Assembly: GCA_001662425.1 (NCBI GenBank)
Contig: BDDC01000079.1
Coordinates: 1 to 64,000 of the forward strand
Reading direction: 5' to 3'
Origin: Chlamydomonas sphaeroides
Taxonomy: Eukaryota; Chlorophyta; Chlorophyceae; Chlamydomonadales; Chlamydomonadaceae
Length of the DNA stretch: 64,000 nucleotides
A program made the translations under genes and the position numbers. A model generated the notes under the pieces. It saw nothing but the letters and a program-made list of their open reading frames with translations, did not search any database and was not told where the DNA came from. Numbering within the stretch: position 1 is the stretch's first letter; the number at the start of each line of letters is the position of its first letter. Shown here in pieces: positions 1 to 18,597 of this stretch.

Positions 1-770
1 CCCAACGCGCCCGCCTGATGCAGGCGCCATCCGGCGGCCGGCCGGGCCGCGGCCCAGCCACCCGTGTGTGCAAGGCCAGCAGCGGCCGCCGCTGGCGCCT
101 GCATCCATGGCTGGCACTGAGAGCTGCACGCCGGCGTACCGGCTGCCGGGCTGCGGCGGTGGCGACGGCGCTGTGACGCGCCCCAGCGTGGAGCATACAC
201 GTTGGAGGGAACGATTGAAACTGTAGCTGTGCTGGCATGGCTCCGTCTTTCTGTAAGCTGGCTCATTGACTCGTGTCCCCGACTGCGCCAAAGCGCGCGC
301 TCGGCAGCGTCGCGCCTCAAATTGGCGCCTTGCTCTGCCCTGATAGCCCTGGTTACGCCCCAGGCGCGATATCGACTTTGCCAAGTTACACACGCCTCTC
401 AGCCTGGCCACGTCGACCCGTCAGCCAGGGTCAGCTAGTCGGCCCCAGCGTCGAAGCTCGGCGCTGCACCTCAGACAAACACCTGTCACGTCACGCTCCA
501 CGCACGACCAGCCTCACAGCCGAATTCGACTCGAGGTTGTTGCCGCGTTGTCGCACCGCTGCCTGTGCTGCCACGCCGCCAGCGCTGCCGGTACACACGC
601 CGCCCACAGCCAGCACAACAACGCACCGGGCCGGGCGCAGGGCCCCTGCCGCGCCACGACGCCACCCGCCCAGGCGACTCCGCACAGCCACTTGCATCCC
701 CCTCGATTCCCGCTGCCCCTCACACCGCCGCCCCTTGAAACACCCACGTACAACCCCGTGCCGCCATCCC
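1..770. other. Downstream flank of RNase J gene, no gene seen
   Basis: No open frame here has a recognisable domain or a convincing splice pattern. The stretch lies downstream of the minus-strand RNase J stop codon (771-773) and probably holds its 3' UTR. A TGTAA motif on the minus strand sits at 386-390, about 380 nt past the stop, which is a plausible poly(A) signal for this algal group. Confidence 0.5.
386..390 (-). terminator. Candidate poly(A) signal TGTAA of RNase J
   Basis: TTACA on the plus strand reads TGTAA on the minus strand. It lies about 380 nt downstream of the RNase J stop. TGTAA is the usual poly(A) signal of volvocine algae; use at this site is inferred. Confidence 0.35.
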
Positions 771-3700
771 TCAGTCGTACGCTGCCCCCTCAGGGTCGTC
801 CGCCCGTGGGTGGTCGCGTGGGTTGCGTCTCCGGCGCTCCTGGATGACCTTGGGGTCCAGGGGAATCAGCGGCGGCGGCCCGGCGGCGACGCCGCCGCCG
901 GTCCCCGCCTCGTCGGCGCCGCCCTCGGCCCCCTCCGTCTTCGCGCGGCGCGCGCTCGCTGCGGCTTTCCGTGCCTTCAGCATCGTGCTGAGCGTCGAAG
1001 ACTCGTCCGCGACGGCGCTGCCGCTGGCCCGCGCCGCCGCCGATAACGCCGCCGCCGCCGCGGCCTCGGCGCGCGAGCGGCGCGGCGCCGGGCCGGCGTC
1101 GCTGCCGTCGCCGTCGCCGCCGCTGGCGCTGCCCTCATCATCCGTGCTGCCGCCGCCGCCGCCGTCCGCGGCGGCGGCGCGGCGGCGAGGCCGCAGGGGC
1201 TCATCGTCGCCGTCAGCGGGCATGGGTAGCCTGGTGCGCCGCCCCGACCGGGGCGAGAGCGTGGCGGTGCCTGACCCCGCTGCCGCCGAGGCGCCGCTGC
1301 TGCTAGCTGCGGGCCGGACTGAGGATCCGGGCGCGCCGGACTCCCAGGAGCCGCCGCGCGGCCGCCTCGAGCCGCTCTCTGCTAGGGCGCACGAGCAAGA
1401 GCACACGGGCGCGGTCAGGGGCGGCGCGCTCGTCAGGCAGCCGACCGGGGGCCCAACGTCGGGGCTGTAGGCAGCCCTGCTGCCCTTGACAGACGGCACC
1501 ATGCAATGACAACGGCCAGCCCCACGCCAGCGCCCTGCCAGGGACTGGGCGCCTACCCGCCGAGTCCCGCGCTTCGTCTGCCTCGCGAGCAGCGGCAGCG
1601 CGCCGCTCCGCCGCCTCCGCAAGGTGCGCGTCCCGTGGGTCGTGCTCGTAAGCAATGGCGATGATCTGCGGCGGCCGAGGGGCACGTTGCAGGGCGTCAG
1701 CGCACGGAGTCCACAAGGCACGCAACGGGCGGGCGGGCTGGGCTGGCACGCGAGGTGGGCAGGGCGGGCTGCCGCCGTCACGAGTGGCTGCTGCTACCGG
1801 GCGAGTGGCAGCCACGCCGCAACTTCACATCGTCGGCGATGCACCGTTCGTGACGCAGCGACGCCAGCCGCACCCCGAGCCGCTTCTGGCTGAGGGCCCT
1901 GCACCGCCGCACCGGCTGCTGGTTGCTGCTGCTGGTGCAGCGAGGTGCGAACGGCCGCTCACAGAACGCGGTGTGGTGGGCCCCACCTCTGGCCGCTTCT
2001 GGTTGAAGCTGAGGCAGGCGCGCTTGGACGCGTCGATGGCGCGGCGCTCCACCTCCACCAGGGAGGCGGTGCCGGGCAGGCGCAGCACCGCAGAGGTGAC
2101 CGCCTGCACGGGGCACGCGGGGGTCGCGAGCGGGCCAGATTGCATCATACCGTGTGTTCCAGTGTCCAAGTAGAACAGAACCCCCGCGGCATAGCACGCC
2201 CCGGGTGGAGTGGCGCGTTGGCCGTGCGCAGAGGGGATGCGGTTGGATGCGCCAGCGCGGAGGCGAAGCCTAACCTGCCCCTTGTGCGCGGCCCCGTGCT
2301 GCGTGGAGCCCGCGGGCTGCTGTGGGCCTCGCTGTCAACCACCAGCCCGCCGCCGCCGCCGCACCTCGGTGACCACGCTCAGCAGGCGGCCCTCGTCCGT
2401 CCACATGCCGCGCGCCGTGGCGCGCACTTTGGGGCTGAGGCCGTACTGGCCGCCGCCCTGGCGCGTCACGTCCACTCCAAGCACCACCACGCCCTCCATC
2501 GCCATGGTGCTGCGCATGTCGATCTCCATCTCCTGCGGGGGAGGCGGCACGACAACCACGTCGCCACAGCACGTGCCGCGGGGCAGCACGCATCAGCGAC
2601 ACCACCACGCTGCGGCGCACCGCCGGCGGACGCCGGCGCTGCCGCCGCCCCGCGCGCTTTTGGTCACGGAAGGCACTCCGTCCTGGCCGCCGCCGCCGCA
2701 GCAGCAAGAAGCCAGCACCCGCCCATGCCGCCGCCTCGCCCCGTCGGAGCCGCTGCAGCAAGCCGCCGCGGTAACCCACCTCGCGCGTGCCGGTGCCGCG
2801 GCCGCCATCGTTGTAGTAGTACGTGGGCTCGTCGCCCTCGTACTTGACCATGGTCGGCTCGCCCTCGCCCTCGCCGTCGCTGGCGCCGCCGTCGGCGGAC
2901 CCGGCCTTGCCCTTGCTCCTGCGCTTCGCCGCGGTCACGGTGGACGCGGCCATGGAGCCGATGGACACGGTGTTGCGGTTGCGGCGCTCGCGGACCGCCA
3001 GCATCTCGCCGTTGCGGATGACCTGCGGGAGGCGAAGCGGCGGGGTTTGGGGTTGGGAGGGGAGGTTGCCTTTCGCGCATGGTCGTGCGCAATTCGGCAT
3101 GCGGCGCGGCAGCGGGTGCGATGGGCAATGCCGACGCGCGGAGCGCGAGTCATGTGGCATGCTGAGCTGTGAGAGCGCGCAGCTCGACAGCGTGGCCGAC
3201 GCCGTGTGCTGAGCTCCGAGCCCCGCGTGCCCTGCGCTAGGCCGGCCCCACCGCCCCGACGGCCCCGACGGCGGCGCGATGGGCATCCGCCCGCTGCCCT
3301 GGGCGCAGCGCCGGCTGCTGCTGTGCCGGCTGCCGCTGTGCCGGCGCTAGCAACACCGTGTCTGCTGGCCCGCGTTCGCTGGCGCAGCAAGCTGCGTAAC
3401 ACAGCGAGCACGGGCTTCACCGCCCCCCAGACGGCCGCCGCTCGCCGTCGGCGGCGTTCGTACAGCTGCGCTCTGTGGTCTGCTATGCACACGGCAACAC
3501 ACCCTCTTGCCACTGTCCCCCCCCCAGACGGCGGCGCACTCACGTCCACAAAGTTGATGCCGGCGCGCTCGCGCGCAAGCAGCGCGTGCTCTGTGAGGAA
3601 TGCGTACTCTCCGTGCACCGGCAGGAAGTGCTGCGGCTTCACGGACTGCAGCACCTCCACCAGCTCCTCCTGGTACGCGTGGCCTGGGCAGGAGGGGCGC

Positions 3701-6700
3701 ACAGCAGCAGCGCCAGCAGCGGCGTGAGGGCACGTCGAAACAAACACCTGGAAGAACACGCGGCCGCGCGGTCTACCGGGGGAGCCGCCGCAGCCGTAGT
3801 AGCAGCCGCAGCCTCAATCCCTGCCCACAGCGCGGGTACGCGCCAGCTCATCCTAGCCCCCGGCCCGGCAACTTCTCAATGCTACCAGGCCCCATTAGGA
3901 CTGATCGTCATCGCGGACGTGTCGCGGTCGCGCCGCTCACCCGAGGTGTGCAGGTTGTCGGCGCGGCTCTGGCGGATGCGCGCTCCATGCGCCGCCAGCG
4001 AGTTGAGCATCTTGGTCACCTTGCCCTCGTTGCCGGGGATGACCTTGGCGCTGTACAGCAGCAGGTCCTGACGGTTGGGGCAGGCGGGGGCGGCGGCACG
4101 CAGGCGACACGACCGCAGTGAGCTCGCGCGGCAGGTCCGGCGGGGTAAGAGCACCGAACCACCACCCAGGGCCCCTGTGGCCACCGTGCTCTGGCACGCC
4201 GGGTAGCCCACATGCCGCTGCCGGACCGCCTCGCTGCCGCCGCCAGGCCATAGTGCGCCCCGCCGTGCCTTGCAGCCTGGCCGTGTGTTGGCTGCCCCCT
4301 TCATGGCTGCTGCCCCCTTCATCATAGCCATCATAGCCATCATAGCCCCACAACCTAGTTTATAGCTCTTTTCGCCCCTCGCATCCCAGCAGCCCCGGAC
4401 CCTTGTCCCGCCCGCTCACGTCGGGCAGGATCTTGAGCATGCGCGACTGATCCAGCGCAGCCATGGCCAGCTGGGCGCGCGGCTCGCCCTGCGTGCGGGG
4501 GCCGACCGGGCAGGGGCGAGCGAGTAGTCGAATGAGGGCCAGCAGGCACAGCAGCCCCGGACGCCGCCACGGCGGGGCGGTTGCCGGCTGCAGGGGGAGG
4601 ATCCTTCCTATCGCTCGCCGCAGCAGCCTGCTCCGCGCGGGTGGCGGGCTGCCCGGAACCGCTTTGCGCCCACATCCGAGCCAATTGTGACGATGGGCAC
4701 CTCGTTGGGGTTGTAACCACTCACTGTCATGGGACTGCGCGTAATTAGAATTGCACAACATCATCACAACAGCCCGGCGCGCCGCCCTCACCTGCGAGCC
4801 GGTGGTGACGATGAGCACCTCGTTGGGGTTGGCGTGCGGCAGCTGGTCTGGCGACATGAGCTCCTTGGGGTCGAACGGCGCGCGGCCATCGCGCCAGGCC
4901 GCCTCCAGGTAGTGGGACAGCGAGGCGCCTGGGAGCATGGGAGCATGGGAGCTTGAACAGGCTCGAGGCATGTGCAGCGGCTCGGGGCGGCGGGCAGGCA
5001 GGCACAACAGCTCGGGCGTACGGCACAGGCGCGGCCGGCGGCAGGCGCCGCCGCTGGTAAGGTGGCTCTGGGGGCCGGCGAGCGGGTGCAGGCGCTCCGC
5101 GCTGCCAGGGCAGCGGCTGGGGGGGACGCACCAACGAAGCAGATCTTGCGGCCGGAGGCGTCCGCGGCGCGCTTGACGCCGTAGAGGCGGTGCAGGTTGG
5201 AGGCGAACTGGGTGCAGATGACGCGGCCCTTGCCGTTGTGCTGCAGCACCTTGTCCACGATGCTGTCGTGCACGGTCTGCGCGGGTGGAGAAAAAGTAAC
5301 TCTTGCTACTATGGATGCGACAAGACAGGCGTTGGGGCACCGTACACGCGCAGCGACCCAGCCTAGTGATGTTGGCCAATCAGCCAACCGGTCAGCCCGG
5401 TCGCAGCCCAGTGGCCCCCCAAACGACGCACCGTCTCACTGAGCGTGCGGCCCGGCGACAGCACGTTGGTGCTGTCACTCATCATGAGCGACACCGGCTC
5501 GTTGCCCAGCGCCTCGAACAGCTCGCGGTCAAACTTCTCCCCGTCCAGCGGGTTCTCGTCGATCTTCCAGTCGCCTGGCGAGGGGGGTTGGCATGGCGAA
5601 CGCGGCCGCGAGGTCAGGGGCAGCTGACAGCTGGTGGCGGTCAGCAGGGTTACGACAGGGCCATGCCACGACAGGCTCGCGTCCGCGACCCCCTCGCATA
5701 TGTGGCAAGGTTGCGGCGTGGCAAGCGATCCGGAGTGCCGCCGCCGATGTTGGCCGCCCCAGCACGCCAGCCGCCCCTCACGCCGCTGTTCCTCGGTCCG
5801 GCGCGTGTCGCGGGCCGCACCCGTGTGCACTATGGTGCCCTCGTCGCTGCGCATGATGAGGCCGCAGCAGTCGGGGATGGAGTGCGTCACGCGCACCGGC
5901 TCGATCCTGCGGGCCACAAGGGGCACAAGGGGGGGGGCTCAGCGAGCCGCAGACGTGGCCCGCGCCTCGCCTCGCGAGCATGGCTGGGCCGGCTGGTGGC
6001 CTCTCGCCGAAGGCAGGAGGGCCGGCGAAGCGAGCGGGCGCTCCTTGGGGCCGATCGGGCGGCCGCCGTGCTCACTGAAAGGGGCCCGCCTGGAAGCGCT
6101 CGCGCATCTCGAATGTCTTGAAGCGGTTCTCGTCCCACAGGTTGTACTCGGACAGGCGCCGCTTCACGAGCTGCATCACAAAGCTCGAGGCGTAGATGGG
6201 CGTGGAGGGGTCCAGCGCGGGCACCACCTGCAGGGTTGGGGTGGTAAAGGGGGGCGAGGGAGGGAGGGATGGAGGGAGAGCGAGGTGGCTGTGGACGTGT
6301 GAAGGCGTCGCGCGTGGAGGAGGCGGCATAGACAGATGCTGAAAGGGACTGGCGCCGGCACACCGCCTGGTGCTGGGGCGGCACGAGTGCTGGCTCGGGT
6401 GCGACACTGCGGAGCTCGCATGCGGGGGGCGCCTAGGGCAGCGTAGGGACTGACGAGGCCGCGGGAATGCCCTTGAAGGCGGTCCGATCGGGGCGGGGCG
6501 CGCCATAGCGTGCCATCGCGTCCACACCGGCGTGCGCCCCGATGTGGCCCGGTCTGCAGCCGCGCGGGCGTGCTGGCGCGGGCCGCCTGGCGCTGGGCCG
6601 CTGGCCGGCTCAACCCCTTGCGTTGCTGTGCAGCGCGCGCTCTCCAGGGCCGCCCGGGCCTCCGAGTCTTGGGCCGCGGCCCAGCCTGCTCACGCCGGGA

Positions 6701-8831
6701 GGTCGCTCCTCCCGACTCGATGCGGGCTGGCGGCGCCGCCATTCCCAGTGGGCCGCACTGCCGCTCCGCAGCTCGCAGCCAGGGGCCTCGGCTGCGAGCA
6801 TCCCATCCCATCCCATCCCATCCCATCCCATCCCATCCCAGCCGGCCGCAGCCAGTGACCAGCGGATGGGCGCAACGGGCCGCGGCCACCCGCCGCAGCT
6901 CGCTCAGGCAGGGCCCCTCTGCGCCCGTACCCCACCTCCGGCAGTACGCCCCACCCCTTGGCCATCACCGACTGCCTCCCTGCCCCTTGCTGCCCCCGCG
7001 TGTGTCAGTGCGCACCAAGGAGGAGGAGCCCACGGCCCCAGTATCCTGGCAGCGCCTGGTCAGGGCGGTGCCCGCGGCTGCGCCCAGTCCGCCTCGACCC
7101 CGGCCCCCTTCCTCTCCCACCCGCCCCACCCAAGGCAGCGCACCGGGCACTGACCTCTCCATGGCGCCATCTCAGCGACCTCTCCCGCCTTGGCCCCTGC
7201 CTGGCCTGCCCTCCCCAGCCATGGCGCCGAGGCGCCCTTCCTTGCCGTTCTCTGCCACACATGCACACACCCAATAGTGCAGGGCGCCAATGTGGTCCTC
7301 ACGCCTGTCCTCCCTGCCCCTCCCCTCCCCTCCCCGGCATGCTGCTCACCCAGGGCAGCGCGCCAATGTGGTCCTCGTGGCCGTGTGTGATGATGAGCGC
7401 CTCGATGCGGTCCTTCCACTGCGCCAGGAAGTTGGTGTCGGGCAGGATCTTCTGCATGCCCAGATCGGAGAAGCTGGTGGGGGCCAGAGGGGCCGGGGGG
7501 CGGTGCGGTGTGGGAAGGAGCGCGGCGGGGCTTCAAGGGGTGCTGCTCCTGGCCCGGCAGGCGAGCAGGGTACGGGGGCTGTCTGCATAGGAACAACGGG
7601 CTGCGTGCATGGCAGCATGGGGGCTGCTGGGCATGTCCGGGTCGGAGAAGCTGGGGCCGGGGGCGGGGGCAGTGCAGGGCGTGTGCGGGAGCCCGAGCAC
7701 AGAGACAGCGGGGCATGCCGGGGGCCGGCCGGCCGGTGTGGTCCCGAGGGACGGCGTGGATGGCGCCGCATACGCCTCGAGGCACGGGGCCAGGGGCTGC
7801 GCATCCGGGGGCACGGCGGCACGTCGGTCCCGCCAGGGGCCTGACCGCAGCTCCGCTCGGCAGCGGCCCGACACAGCCGCCAAGCCAGTGTGCGGCCCAC
7901 AGCACCTGGATGACGCCACGGCCTGGCCCGGCCTGGCCCGCCGCTCCTGTGCTCCTGAGCCATGCAACCGCACGCCCGTCTCCCCACAAGCTGACGGGGG
8001 CGCGCTGCGGAGCCTCGGGTCCACCCAGGCCCGTGCTGAATTTTCAGCACCACGCGGCCCCCGCCTCAGCATGCTCACTCGGGGAACATGAGGCCCGCGT
8101 CAATGACGATGTAGCGGTCGCGCACGCCCGCGAGCATGCAGTTCATGCCGATCTCGCCCAGGCCGCCGATGGGCAGGATGCGGAGCGGCGGGCCGCTGCC
8201 CGACGGGGGGCCCGGGAAGGGCTTTGTGGAGGGCCGGTTGATGGCAGAGCCGAGGTGCTCCTTGCCGTCTGAGGCGACATACTGCTTGAGCTTCATGCCC
8301 GACTCGGAGACGATGGTCTTGGGGCGGGGCCGGCCTGAGCCCCCGCCCCCGCCTCCACCCCCGCCGCGGTACCGGTCGCGGTCCCGGTCACGACGGTCTG
8401 CAGCGCGCAGGGGCAGAGAGGTGAGGGTCGGCGCAGCGGTGGCTGTCGCTGTGCTGTGCACGGGAGGCCGGGTGCGCGCTGCGGAATGGTGTGCTGTGTG
8501 GTCGGGTGGCGCCTCGAAAGGGCCGACAGCTACATGCGGCACCGTGGCGAATACCATGGTTCGCGTGCCGCAAAAATCGAGGAAGCTACCCGTAGGAGCG
8601 GCCGCGGGTCGCGCGATACAGGTTTGGCTTGTGGTGCCGGGAAGCCCTTGCGACATGGCGCGCACCTGGCCGGCCGTCCTGCGCCCCGCCGTCGCCCTTC
8701 GGCCTCCATCGCTCCCCTTTGTCTGCTTGACACGAGACGAGTAGTCGCACACGGCCATGGCGGCGCCAAGCCGCCGGACAGCCCAGCAACTGGGGCTGCA
8801 CGCCAGCCAAGTGCGTGCCGGCCGAAGCCAT
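771..8831 (-). CDS. RNJ: Ribonuclease J, probably plastid-targeted
   Basis: Metallo-beta-lactamase/beta-CASP ribonuclease (5'-3' exo- and endonuclease) that matures and surveys plastid RNA. Sixteen coding exons (minus strand, 5' to 3'): 8666-8831, 8079-8397, 7350-7473, 6076-6227, 5821-5906, 5432-5574, 5132-5276, 4792-4928, 4420-4488, 3941-4067, 3544-3683, 2780-3022, 2365-2532, 1987-2103, 1557-1665, 771-1270. The phases agree throughout and give 914 aa. Seen: metal motif HGHEDHIG (about 192-199), THSIPD (261-266), HTGDWKID (281-288), SGHA and PVHGEY (511-516), then an RNase J C-terminal domain. The N-terminus (MASAGTHLAG..., Arg/Ala-rich) looks like a transit peptide, followed by an Arg/Asp and poly-Gly linker. 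The last exon is a charged Ala/Arg/Asp/Glu-rich extension of about 167 aa, not part of the bacterial enzyme. The start was chosen because exon 1 joins exon 2 in phase; Met at 8758 is in frame with exon 2 but leaves no transit peptide. Confidence 0.9.
4687..4831. repeat. Copy of RNase J exon 8 end inside intron 8
   Basis: A 27-nt stretch at 4687-4713 matches exon 8 at 4805-4831 with one mismatch. The similarity extends weakly to the exon edge, where the donor is lost in the copy. On the coding strand it repeats the codons for NPNEV(L/P)IVT. Confidence 0.9.
6800..6839. repeat. (ATCCC)8 microsatellite in RNase J intron 3
   Basis: Eight perfect copies of the pentamer ATCCC (GGGAT on the coding strand) lie inside the 1.1-kb intron between exons 3 and 4 of RNase J. 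Confidence 0.95.
7284..7376. repeat. Duplicated 17-mer of RNase J exon 3 in intron 3
   Basis: The 17-mer GCGCCAATGTGGTCCTC is at 7360-7376, inside exon 3 where it encodes part of the metal motif. It recurs exactly at 7284-7300 inside the adjoining intron, 76 bp away. Confidence 0.9.
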
Positions 8832-9563
8832 GCTAGTTAGCAACAATCTAGCAGGTCTCGCAACTCTCGTTGTTGTATGGTAGCAGCACCAAAAGGCTCG
8901 CGTAAGCTGCGGAACAATCTGTGCGCGCCTACGCAGCCAGGCCGCGACGCTATGGCACCTTCGTAGATATGCTAATGCGTCTGCAGTAGCCCGGGGCACG
9001 AGTGATCACGCAGTGGGGTTTTGTGAACCGGGGGTCGCCACGAAGCCAATTGCCGAACAACGGTCACTCTCGGGTGTGCCTGGCCAAGTCCACACTGCCA
9101 CATCACTTAAAAGCAAGCTCGTTACTCGCAAAACTACATCACACTGCGAATCCAGACGCCACTGCTTGCAGCTCTTTTCCAGGCTTCACGCGTTACCGAG
9201 TCTGCGTACACGCCATCATTATTCTGCTGCCCCTCAAAACCGCTGTTTGAAGGCCAGCCGCTGGGCGGGGTAAGGCTGCGTCAACACATGTGAAATAGTT
9301 GTAGTGGAGCTGCGCGTTACAACGTATCGATATAGCTGCAACAGTTTTGCCGGATGCATCTGGCGCAGGCTGCGTGAAGCAGCACGTCGCCTAGATGCGG
9401 GATGCCGTTTTTGTATGTGGCGCGGCCTCTGTGGCCGAGCAGAGCCTGACGCACCACTAGGGTCCAAAAGTCGTTCTTCCTTCGCATGCCGCTCTGCCAC
9501 ATAGGAAACCGGAAACCCTGTGGACGGGCACAGCTTCGACGCAGCGTCAGCCGTTTGACCACC
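8832..9563. promoter_or_regulatory. Divergent intergenic region RNase J / armadillo-like gene
   Basis: This 732-bp stretch separates two head-to-head start codons, so it must hold both 5' UTRs and promoters. It is less GC-rich than the flanking exons. No specific element is claimed. An in-frame ATG at 9486 could lengthen the plus-strand protein by 26 residues. Confidence 0.5.
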
Positions 9564-15850
<6,287 letters not shown>

Positions 15851-17337
15851 CTGCCATGAGCTGCTGCGAAGGGCGGCTGTGCAAGCATGGGCTCCGTTGG
15901 CTCACGGCCACGGGCTCAGATTCTTGATCGTGGACCCCGCACGGGAGTTATCGAAGGCGATACGGAGCGTGGATCTTGCACGGCCGCCGCAGCGTGTGCC
16001 GCACCATGGGCGCGCGTCCCTGCGACCAAGTGTGGGTTGCGTCCTTCGCTGACATTACTGTTCCGGAGCGTCGATGCAATGTCCTGGTGTGTGCAGGACC
16101 CGGCGTGGCCCGGTGATGCGGGCCCGGCATCGCGCAATAGTACTGCTATGGGAGGGACGGCGACGCATGGGCAAGGGGCGCGAGGTCTCGTCCCATGCCC
16201 CTCGGAATTCTTTGTGGATGGCGGGGTATGTGACGCTGCGCGATCTATGGTTGCTGGCGATGCGAGGCGCCGGCCAGGCGGGCAGGTGCCCGAGCGGCGG
16301 CGGGCATCGTGTGATTGGCCGGCGGCCCTGACGTCGGCGCCCACTAGGCATGTGCGCTGGGTGTTTACGGTCGCGCTGGCGCCTGATTTCTGGTCAAGCC
16401 CTACGTCGGACCAGGAGGCGTTGGACTAGTGCATGCTTAGTGCATGTCTAGTGCTGCTCTATTACTCCGTATGGTATGCATGGCACAGGGCCGTGCGGCA
16501 TGTCTTCCGGCCATGTTGTCGATCATCGCGAGCGCCGTACGGCTCATTCGGGTCATATAGCACCGGGGGCGACGAATTCTGGCAGCGTGTTGACGTGTGG
16601 ATGCACCGACACGCGGTGCAGCCTGGCTGCACAGCGCCGCTGCCAACGGCGCTCGCACCCAACTGCCGCACGGGTTGAGCGCTTCTGTCAATTTGGGTAT
16701 GCTTGACATGATGCTGAGGAATGGGGGACAAGAGCGCTGGAACATGCGCGGTCGGTGCCGTATGGAATGGTGACCGGCGTGTGTTGTGCGCGGCGAAGAG
16801 GGGCGGCTTGAAGAGACTGACGTGCGGACACGCGCGCTGCTCGGCTGCTGCATGGCGCCTCTGCAAGCCTCCTGAGATGCTGACATGGCACTGACAATTA
16901 GCACTGGAGGATGTCTCAGTGTCCGCGGCAGGGGTCCTGGCCCGCGGCGTTCGGCTCCCGAAACACTGAGGCTAGGGCTGCACGCCATGCCGCAACGTGT
17001 TACACCGCCCGCAAGCCGGGGCCGCGGAAGCCCCGTGTAACCGTGCGTCACCCCTGACCCACGAAACCCACTACGTAACAGCAAGCATGCTGTCCGCAAC
17101 CGCGTCGTCCCATCCACCTGCGTGAACGTGGCGAAACCCAACGCCCGCACATCGAACCCCTGCCCTCCGCCAAGTCTTTACCCCCGCCTGCTCGCCAACG
17201 CTAAATCCCCAACCCACCACGTCCTCTACTCCACTTGTTAAGCCAGGAAGCGCGAGCAGTTGCGCACATGCAGCGCCATGTCCTCATCCCCTCAGGTGCC
17301 GTCGTCCGCTGCGCTCACAGTGGGGCATCAGCCCCAC
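15851..17337. other. Convergent intergenic stretch, no gene supported
   Basis: This 1.5-kb region lies between two converging stops and should hold both 3' UTRs. Open frames here have no domain, codon-use or splice support. TTACA at 17001-17005 (TGTAA on the minus strand) is a possible poly(A) signal for the gene at 17338-17805. A 3 x 11-bp imperfect tandem repeat (TAGTGCATGCT-like) is at 16427-16459. Confidence 0.5.
16427..16459. repeat. 3 x 11-bp imperfect tandem repeat
   Basis: Units TAGTGCATGCT, TAGTGCATGTC and TAGTGCTGCTC follow one another in the gene-free stretch downstream of the armadillo-like gene. Confidence 0.8.
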
Positions 17338-17805
17338 TCAGTAGTCCTGCTTGGCCGCGTAGGGCGTGGTGAACATCCCTTTGCGAACGTAGAGCGCAAA
17401 GAAGACCAGAGCGCCGATGTAGAGCGTGCGCGGGGGGAAGTAGTAGGCCTCGTTAAGCCAGTACGCGAAGCCCATGACGAGCACGTTGAGGTAGTAGGAG
17501 CCTCCGAGCGAGCTCGCGCGCTCCTTGTCCCAGGATGCGCGGAGCTCGCCCCAGTTGTCGACCGTGTTCCCGGGCACCTCGGGCTTGTAGTCACCCGCGA
17601 AGCGAAGGCCGAGGCCGCTGCATGGCTTCTTCGCGAGACAAGAAAGCAGTCCTGGCCGAGCGGCCGGCGTGGGCACGCTGGAGGATGCGCTGGAGCCCGA
17701 CGCGCTAGTGAAGTAGCCGCTAACAAGCGCACGCTGCAACGATGCTTCAAGCTGAGCCGTTCCGCCTACACAGTTCCGCAGCAGCGAGAGTGATGCGCGC
17801 TGCAT
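17338..17805 (-). CDS. Small probable mitochondrial membrane protein (unrecognised)
   Basis: Single exon, 155 aa, ATG at 17803-17805. The first 65 or so residues are rich in Ser, Ala, Arg and Leu with almost no acidic residues (MQRASLSLLRNC...), typical of a mitochondrial or plastid presequence. The mature part starts near GDYKPEVPGN (71-80). It has a short hydrophilic WGELRASWDKER stretch and two hydrophobic segments, about 104-118 and 127-141, separated by NEAYYFPPR, and ends TTPYAAKQDY. This build resembles small accessory subunits of respiratory complexes or algal ATP synthase, but no family is recognised. In-frame Mets upstream lie in what should be 5' UTR and would spoil the presequence. 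Confidence 0.6.
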   Translation of the reverse strand: MQRASLSLLRNCVGGTAQLEASLQRALVSGYFTSASGSSASSSVPTPAARPGLLSCLAKKPCSGLGLRFAGDYKPEVPGNTVDNWGELRASWDKERASSLGGSYYLNVLVMGFAYWLNEAYYFPPRTLYIGALVFFALYVRKGMFTTPYAAKQDY

Positions 17806-18597
17806 TCTGACCCGCTGCTGCAAGAATTTTGGTATGTTTTGATTGCAGCAGTGGTGTCGCAGATAGGTCGATTGCGAGGGCAATGGGCATGGCCCGGGTG
17901 GGGTTTGCGTGTGCACACGGAGTACGGCAGGGGTGCCCCTGTGTGCCCACCGGTCATGCTGAGGGCCTCTGACTCTGAACGGACATGCGCAGGTCATCTC
18001 GTAGCTGGTTCAGGCCACACGGTTCGTCCCGCCCGGCCCCACCCGGCCGTGCGGTGCCGTTCAACATCAAAACGCATCAGGTTGCCCCTGCCCGAGCGTT
18101 CGCGGGCAAGGCCACGGCAACACAGCATCGCGGCGCTCTGTGCTGACCTATCTCATGACCTCTTGTTTATGAGTGCTGCGCCGCAAGCTGAGCCGCAGGG
18201 GGGGCACTCCGGGACTAAAGTGTCGCGGACGTCGGGAAGGCCTCTACGCGGGCCGCCGGTCGTGGCCTGAGATTGCAGCCTTTGGTTGTGGTGCAGACCT
18301 TTGATGTTGTAAGCCATTGCAGGGGGGCGGGCGAATGTCGGCTTGAGACCGGGCGTCTTAGACCAGGGAACCCCCTGATATGGTACGGCACGGCGTGCCC
18401 CGGGCATCGCGAACCCTGTCGCACAACCGCCCATCCCCACCCGAGACGCAGCACACGACAGACTTCGAAATTGCATAGCGCAGGCAATCATCCTGATTGC
18501 ATACACCCACGACACGCGACACACTCCCCAACCGCTGTACACGCTCTCCCGGCACGACCTCGCCAGCGGCTTGCCTTCACGACAGAGCTCGCCCAAC
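17806..18597. promoter_or_regulatory. Divergent intergenic region, small protein / actobindin-like gene
   Basis: About 790 bp between two head-to-head start codons. It must include both promoters and 5' UTRs. No element is identified and no further gene is supported. Confidence 0.45.
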
